NCBI GenBank assembly: GCA_027486795.1 | Contig: JAIXOI010000034.1 | Location: forward strand, 1-64,000 | Direction of reading: 5' to 3' | DNA: 64,000 nucleotides | DNA from: Sphingobacteriales bacterium | Lineage (GTDB): Bacteria > Bacteroidota > Bacteroidia > Chitinophagales > CAIOSU01 | Shown: positions 61,652-64,000 of the stretch, in pieces | Position numbering within the stretch: the first letter of the stretch is position 1 | How the letters are laid out: each line of letters opens with the position of its first letter | The notes under the pieces: generated by a model | The model's database searches: none | What the model was told of the DNA's origin: nothing | Seen by the model: only the letters and a program-made list of their open reading frames with translations | Made by a program: the position numbers and the translations under genes

Positions 61652-62932
61652 TTACCCCACCAGCACCAGATAGTTATTCTTCTTACCATTCTGCACCCAA
61701 ACGAGGCTATCGTTTATCAGGTCGGCTGCAGAGATGGTTTCGGTATCGTTGGTTATCTTTTCGCTGTTGATGGAAAGGGCGTTGCCTTTAATGGCTCGGC
61801 GAACATCGCTTTTGCTTGCAAAAACACCCGTTACATCCGTAAGGAAATCAATCACACTGATACTATCGGTTAATTGGGCTTTATCAATATTAAACTGAGG
61901 CACGCCTTCAAAAACACTCAACAAGTCGCGTAACGGTAGCGATTGCAAGGTCTCCTTGGTTCCTTTACCAAACAATATGCTCGATGCCTTAATGGCGGTT
62001 TCTAAATCTTCTTGGCTGTGCACCATCACAGTAACCTCTTCGGCCAAGCGCTTTTGCAGCACACGGCGGCCAGGGTCTTGGCGGTGCTCTTCAATCAAGG
62101 CCTCAATAGTAGGCCTATCTAGGAACGTGAAGATTTTAATGAATTTCTCAGCATCCTCATCACTTACATTCAACCAAAACTGATAAAAGCTATATGGCGA
62201 GGTCATGTCTGCTGATAAGAACACGTTGCCTTTCTCGGTTTTACCGAATTTGGTGCCATCGGTTTTGGTAACTAGGGGAGAGGTAACCGCATACACTTCG
62301 CCCCCTTCCATGCGCCGGATTAGCTCTACACCGCTTATTAGGTTGCCCCATTGGTCGCTACCGCCCATTTGCAACATGCAGTTGTGTTGCTTGTATAGCT
62401 GCACAAAATCGTAAGCTTGAAGCAGTTGGTAGCTAAACTCAGTGTAAGATATACCCGTTTCCATGCGGCTCTTTACCGAGTCCTTGGCCATCATGTAATT
62501 TACGGTAAGGTGCTTGCCCACATCACGAAGAAAGGTAAGCACGTTCATGTCTTTATAAAAATCGTAGTTGTCAACCAGAATGGCTGGGTTCTTCTCGGCA
62601 CCAAAATCCAAGAAATGGCGCAACTGTGCTTCAACGTTTTTTTTGTTAATCTCGAGTTGGTCAAGCGATTGTAGGTTGCGCTCATCCGATTTACCCGATG
62701 GGTCGCCCACCATGCCAGTGGCGCCGCCTAGCACTGCAATTGGCTGGTGCCCCGCGCGTTGAAAGTGCTTAAGAATGATGATTTGCACCATATTGCCAAT
62801 ACCCAACGAAGGGGCAGTAGGGTCAAAGCCAATATAGCCTTTAACTACTTCACCTTTATTCAATAAATCTTCAGTACCGGGTATCTCTTGGTGAAACAGT
62901 CCACGCCATTTCAGCTCTTCTATGAAGTTCAT
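61652..62932 (-). CDS. tyrS: Tyrosyl-tRNA synthetase
   Basis: A 426-residue class I synthetase that charges tRNA-Tyr. It has GFDPTAPSLGIGN (35-47), where the HIGH motif is altered to GIGN (44-47); GGATGMVGDPSGKSDERN; the tyrosine-binding YDFVQLYKQ and QMGGSDQWGN; and KFGKT (228-232) for KMSKS. A C-terminal S4 domain (about 360-425) is present. Length is normal. It is preceded by opposed heptamer arrays and followed by REP-like palindromes, and lies 121 bp from an acidic hypothetical gene. Confidence 0.95.
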   Translation of the reverse strand: MNFIEELKWRGLFHQEIPGTEDLLNKGEVVKGYIGFDPTAPSLGIGNMVQIIILKHFQRAGHQPIAVLGGATGMVGDPSGKSDERNLQSLDQLEINKKNVEAQLRHFLDFGAEKNPAILVDNYDFYKDMNVLTFLRDVGKHLTVNYMMAKDSVKSRMETGISYTEFSYQLLQAYDFVQLYKQHNCMLQMGGSDQWGNLISGVELIRRMEGGEVYAVTSPLVTKTDGTKFGKTEKGNVFLSADMTSPYSFYQFWLNVSDEDAEKFIKIFTFLDRPTIEALIEEHRQDPGRRVLQKRLAEEVTVMVHSQEDLETAIKASSILFGKGTKETLQSLPLRDLLSVFEGVPQFNIDKAQLTDSISVIDFLTDVTGVFASKSDVRRAIKGNALSINSEKITNDTETISAADLINDSLVWVQNGKKNNYLVLVG

Positions 62933-62939
62933 GACTATT

Positions 62940-63055
62940 CAATTTGAAAATGAGTCAATTTGAAAATTTGAAAATGATAAGAGGGCAAATTTATAATGAA
63001 TTATCAAGGATAACCCATTTTCAAATTAGCACATTCTCAAATTGGCAAATTAATT
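62940..63055. repeat. Opposed AATTTGA-type heptamer arrays around the tyrS upstream region
   Basis: 62940-62981 reads CAATTTG, AAAATGA, GTCAATT, TGAAAAT, TTGAAAA. 63016-63055 holds the same words in reverse complement. ATTTGAAAATG (62966-62976) pairs perfectly with 63016-63026. The stretch between them contains the candidate tyrS promoter. The right array runs to the stop codon of the next gene. Confidence 0.7.
62986..62993 (-). promoter_or_regulatory. Candidate -7 box for tyrS
   Basis: On the minus strand TAAATTTG matches TAnnTTTG exactly, 54 bp before the tyrS start. It lies in the loop between two opposed heptamer arrays. A -33 box at the usual distance is not clear. Confidence 0.35.
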
Positions 63056-64000
63056 AAATAAAGCGGCGCTCTACTATACGGGCAAATTGTTGTTGCACGG
63101 CATCTTTACCTGCCCAATTGTATTTGTGGTAAAGCTCATTGTTCATGTAAGCTTCTGCTTCCCGGAGGGTTTCAAACTGGTTTAGCTGCCTAATTGCGCG
63201 GTCGTAATAGTCGGCATCGCCACCAAACAATTCCTTGGTAAAAACATACCGCTCGCTGAGGTCAATCATCTCACGCAAGTTTTTACGGTTCTGAAACAGG
63301 AATCTGCTACCCAAATCTTCCTTACTTTCGCGGCTGAACATATCGTTTAATGAGCGTTTGCCCTCTGGCTCAACAATAGGCGCTTCAGTGAAAAATGGCG
63401 TGTCAGCAATCCTCGGTTTAGCTTCAATTACAGGCTCTTCCGCAGCTTTTTCATCCTTGTCACCAACTAACGCTTCAGGCATCGCCTCCTCAGGCTTGCT
63501 ATGTTCAACTGCTGCTGGGGCATCAAAAAACGACAGTATTAATGGTTGCTCCTCAACTTTGGTAGGCACATTTACTACGGGCGCTTCAGCAACTATTTCT
63601 ATTTCACTAAAGAGTTCAATAGCGGGCTCAGTATTTATTACCACCGCGAACGGCTCTTCAACAACTATTTTTTCTGCAGGTGCAGGTTCAATTGTTCCTT
63701 CGGTTGTGTCAAGCTCTTCAAAATTGTTACTGACCCCCATATTTAAATCGCGAGGAGTTTCTTCATATTCATATTCATGTTCATGCTCCGATTGCTCCCA
63801 AGCCAAAGAGTTCAACTCTTCTTCATCAACATTGGGTTCGGCAATATTTACCCGTTCGTTCGCTTCAGGTTCGGTATATGGTTCTGTTGGGTCAACCGAC
63901 TCCGATTCCTCGATATTTACCGCTACAACCAAAGGTTCTGGTATGTCAACTTGCTCCTCCCGTTCAGTAAAGGCGCTTTTGGCTGCTGATGCAATTGCGG
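63054..64000 (-). CDS. Acidic low-complexity protein, C-terminal part (cut by window edge)
   Basis: The frame stays open to the right edge, so the true start lies outside the window; an internal TTG near 63932 is not a convincing start. About 200 visible residues are rich in Glu, Pro, Val and Ala (for example VEEPFAVVINTEPAIELFSEIE) and are probably disordered. The last 95 residues form a conserved-looking helical domain (SLNDMFSRESKEDLGSRFLF, KNLREMIDLSERYVFTKELFGGDADYYDRAIRQLN, EAYMNNELYHKYNW). No catalytic motif. Such acidic proteins with a short C-terminal domain occur in Bacteroidota, function unknown. It precedes tyrS on the same strand. Confidence 0.6.
   Translation of the reverse strand, partial: AIASAAKSAFTEREEQVDIPEPLVVAVNIEESESVDPTEPYTEPEANERVNIAEPNVDEEELNSLAWEQSEHEHEYEYEETPRDLNMGVSNNFEELDTTEGTIEPAPAEKIVVEEPFAVVINTEPAIELFSEIEIVAEAPVVNVPTKVEEQPLILSFFDAPAAVEHSKPEEAMPEALVGDKDEKAAEEPVIEAKPRIADTPFFTEAPIVEPEGKRSLNDMFSRESKEDLGSRFLFQNRKNLREMIDLSERYVFTKELFGGDADYYDRAIRQLNQFETLREAEAYMNNELYHKYNWAGKDAVQQQFARIVERRFI

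Overview
The window is chromosomal DNA of a member of the Bacteroidota. Evidence: four secreted proteins carry the C-terminal sorting domain of the type IX secretion system; there is a TonB-dependent receptor/DUF4249 lipoprotein pair; DUF5686, DUF4199, bacillithiol (BshB1) and menaquinone (MenC/MenE) genes are present; and several promoters match the Bacteroidota -7 box TAnnTTTG. I cannot name a genus.

Layout. 1-5 kb: the end of an IS3-type insertion sequence at the left edge, rplS, trmD, ornithine aminotransferase and a TPR-tailed GT-C-like membrane protein. 5-10 kb: TonB receptor + DUF4249 lipoprotein, trxB, bshB1. 10-21 kb: a run of minus-strand genes for cell-surface proteins (PQQ-type sugar dehydrogenase, five-PKD protein, dockerin/cohesin-like protein, DUF5686 protein) and a methyltransferase. 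21.5-22.2 kb: a PD-(D/E)XK-family GxxExxY gene enclosed by long inverted repeats. 22-29.5 kb: a compact operon of a BatA-type membrane protein, a dihydroorotase homologue lacking its metal ligands, DUF4199 and three glycosyltransferases, followed by gmhA. 29.5-35.6 kb: MoxR ATPase, an unlisted small basic protein, POT peptide transporter, YhhQ, RlmI and two unknowns. 36-41 kb: a biotin-dependent acyl-CoA carboxylase operon with an interposed membrane protein and a paraoxonase-like enzyme. 41-41.7 kb: a gene-free stretch with two plus-strand intrinsic terminators that no known gene explains (candidate small RNAs). 42-47.5 kb: an aminolipid-type acyltransferase pair, DUF721/DciA, a serine hydrolase and a fatty-acid hydroxylase-like protein. 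47.7-57 kb: FtcD fusion, menC-menE, a lysyl-endopeptidase-like protease, a lipase and pdxJ. 57-64 kb: TPR protein, EGF-like lipoprotein, ligase-associated exonuclease, a REP-type transposase between REP-like palindromes, tyrS, and the C-terminal part of an acidic protein cut by the window edge.

Two themes recur. Many enzymes serve envelope building and surface export: GT2 enzymes, GmhA, acyltransferases, FA hydroxylase and T9SS cargo. Separately, about a dozen short intergenic arrays have a 7-bp period but different word sets (AATTTGA-like, GTCTTGT-like, TGGTTAT-like, CGCAACT-like). Three loci hold two arrays in opposite orientation. They abut or run into gene ends and at rocD create a false N-terminal extension.

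The candidates most worth follow-up are the inverted-repeat-bounded GxxExxY unit, the heptamer arrays, the two orphan terminators at 41.2 and 41.6 kb, and the REP/transposase cluster next to tyrS. No tRNA, rRNA or CRISPR array was seen.
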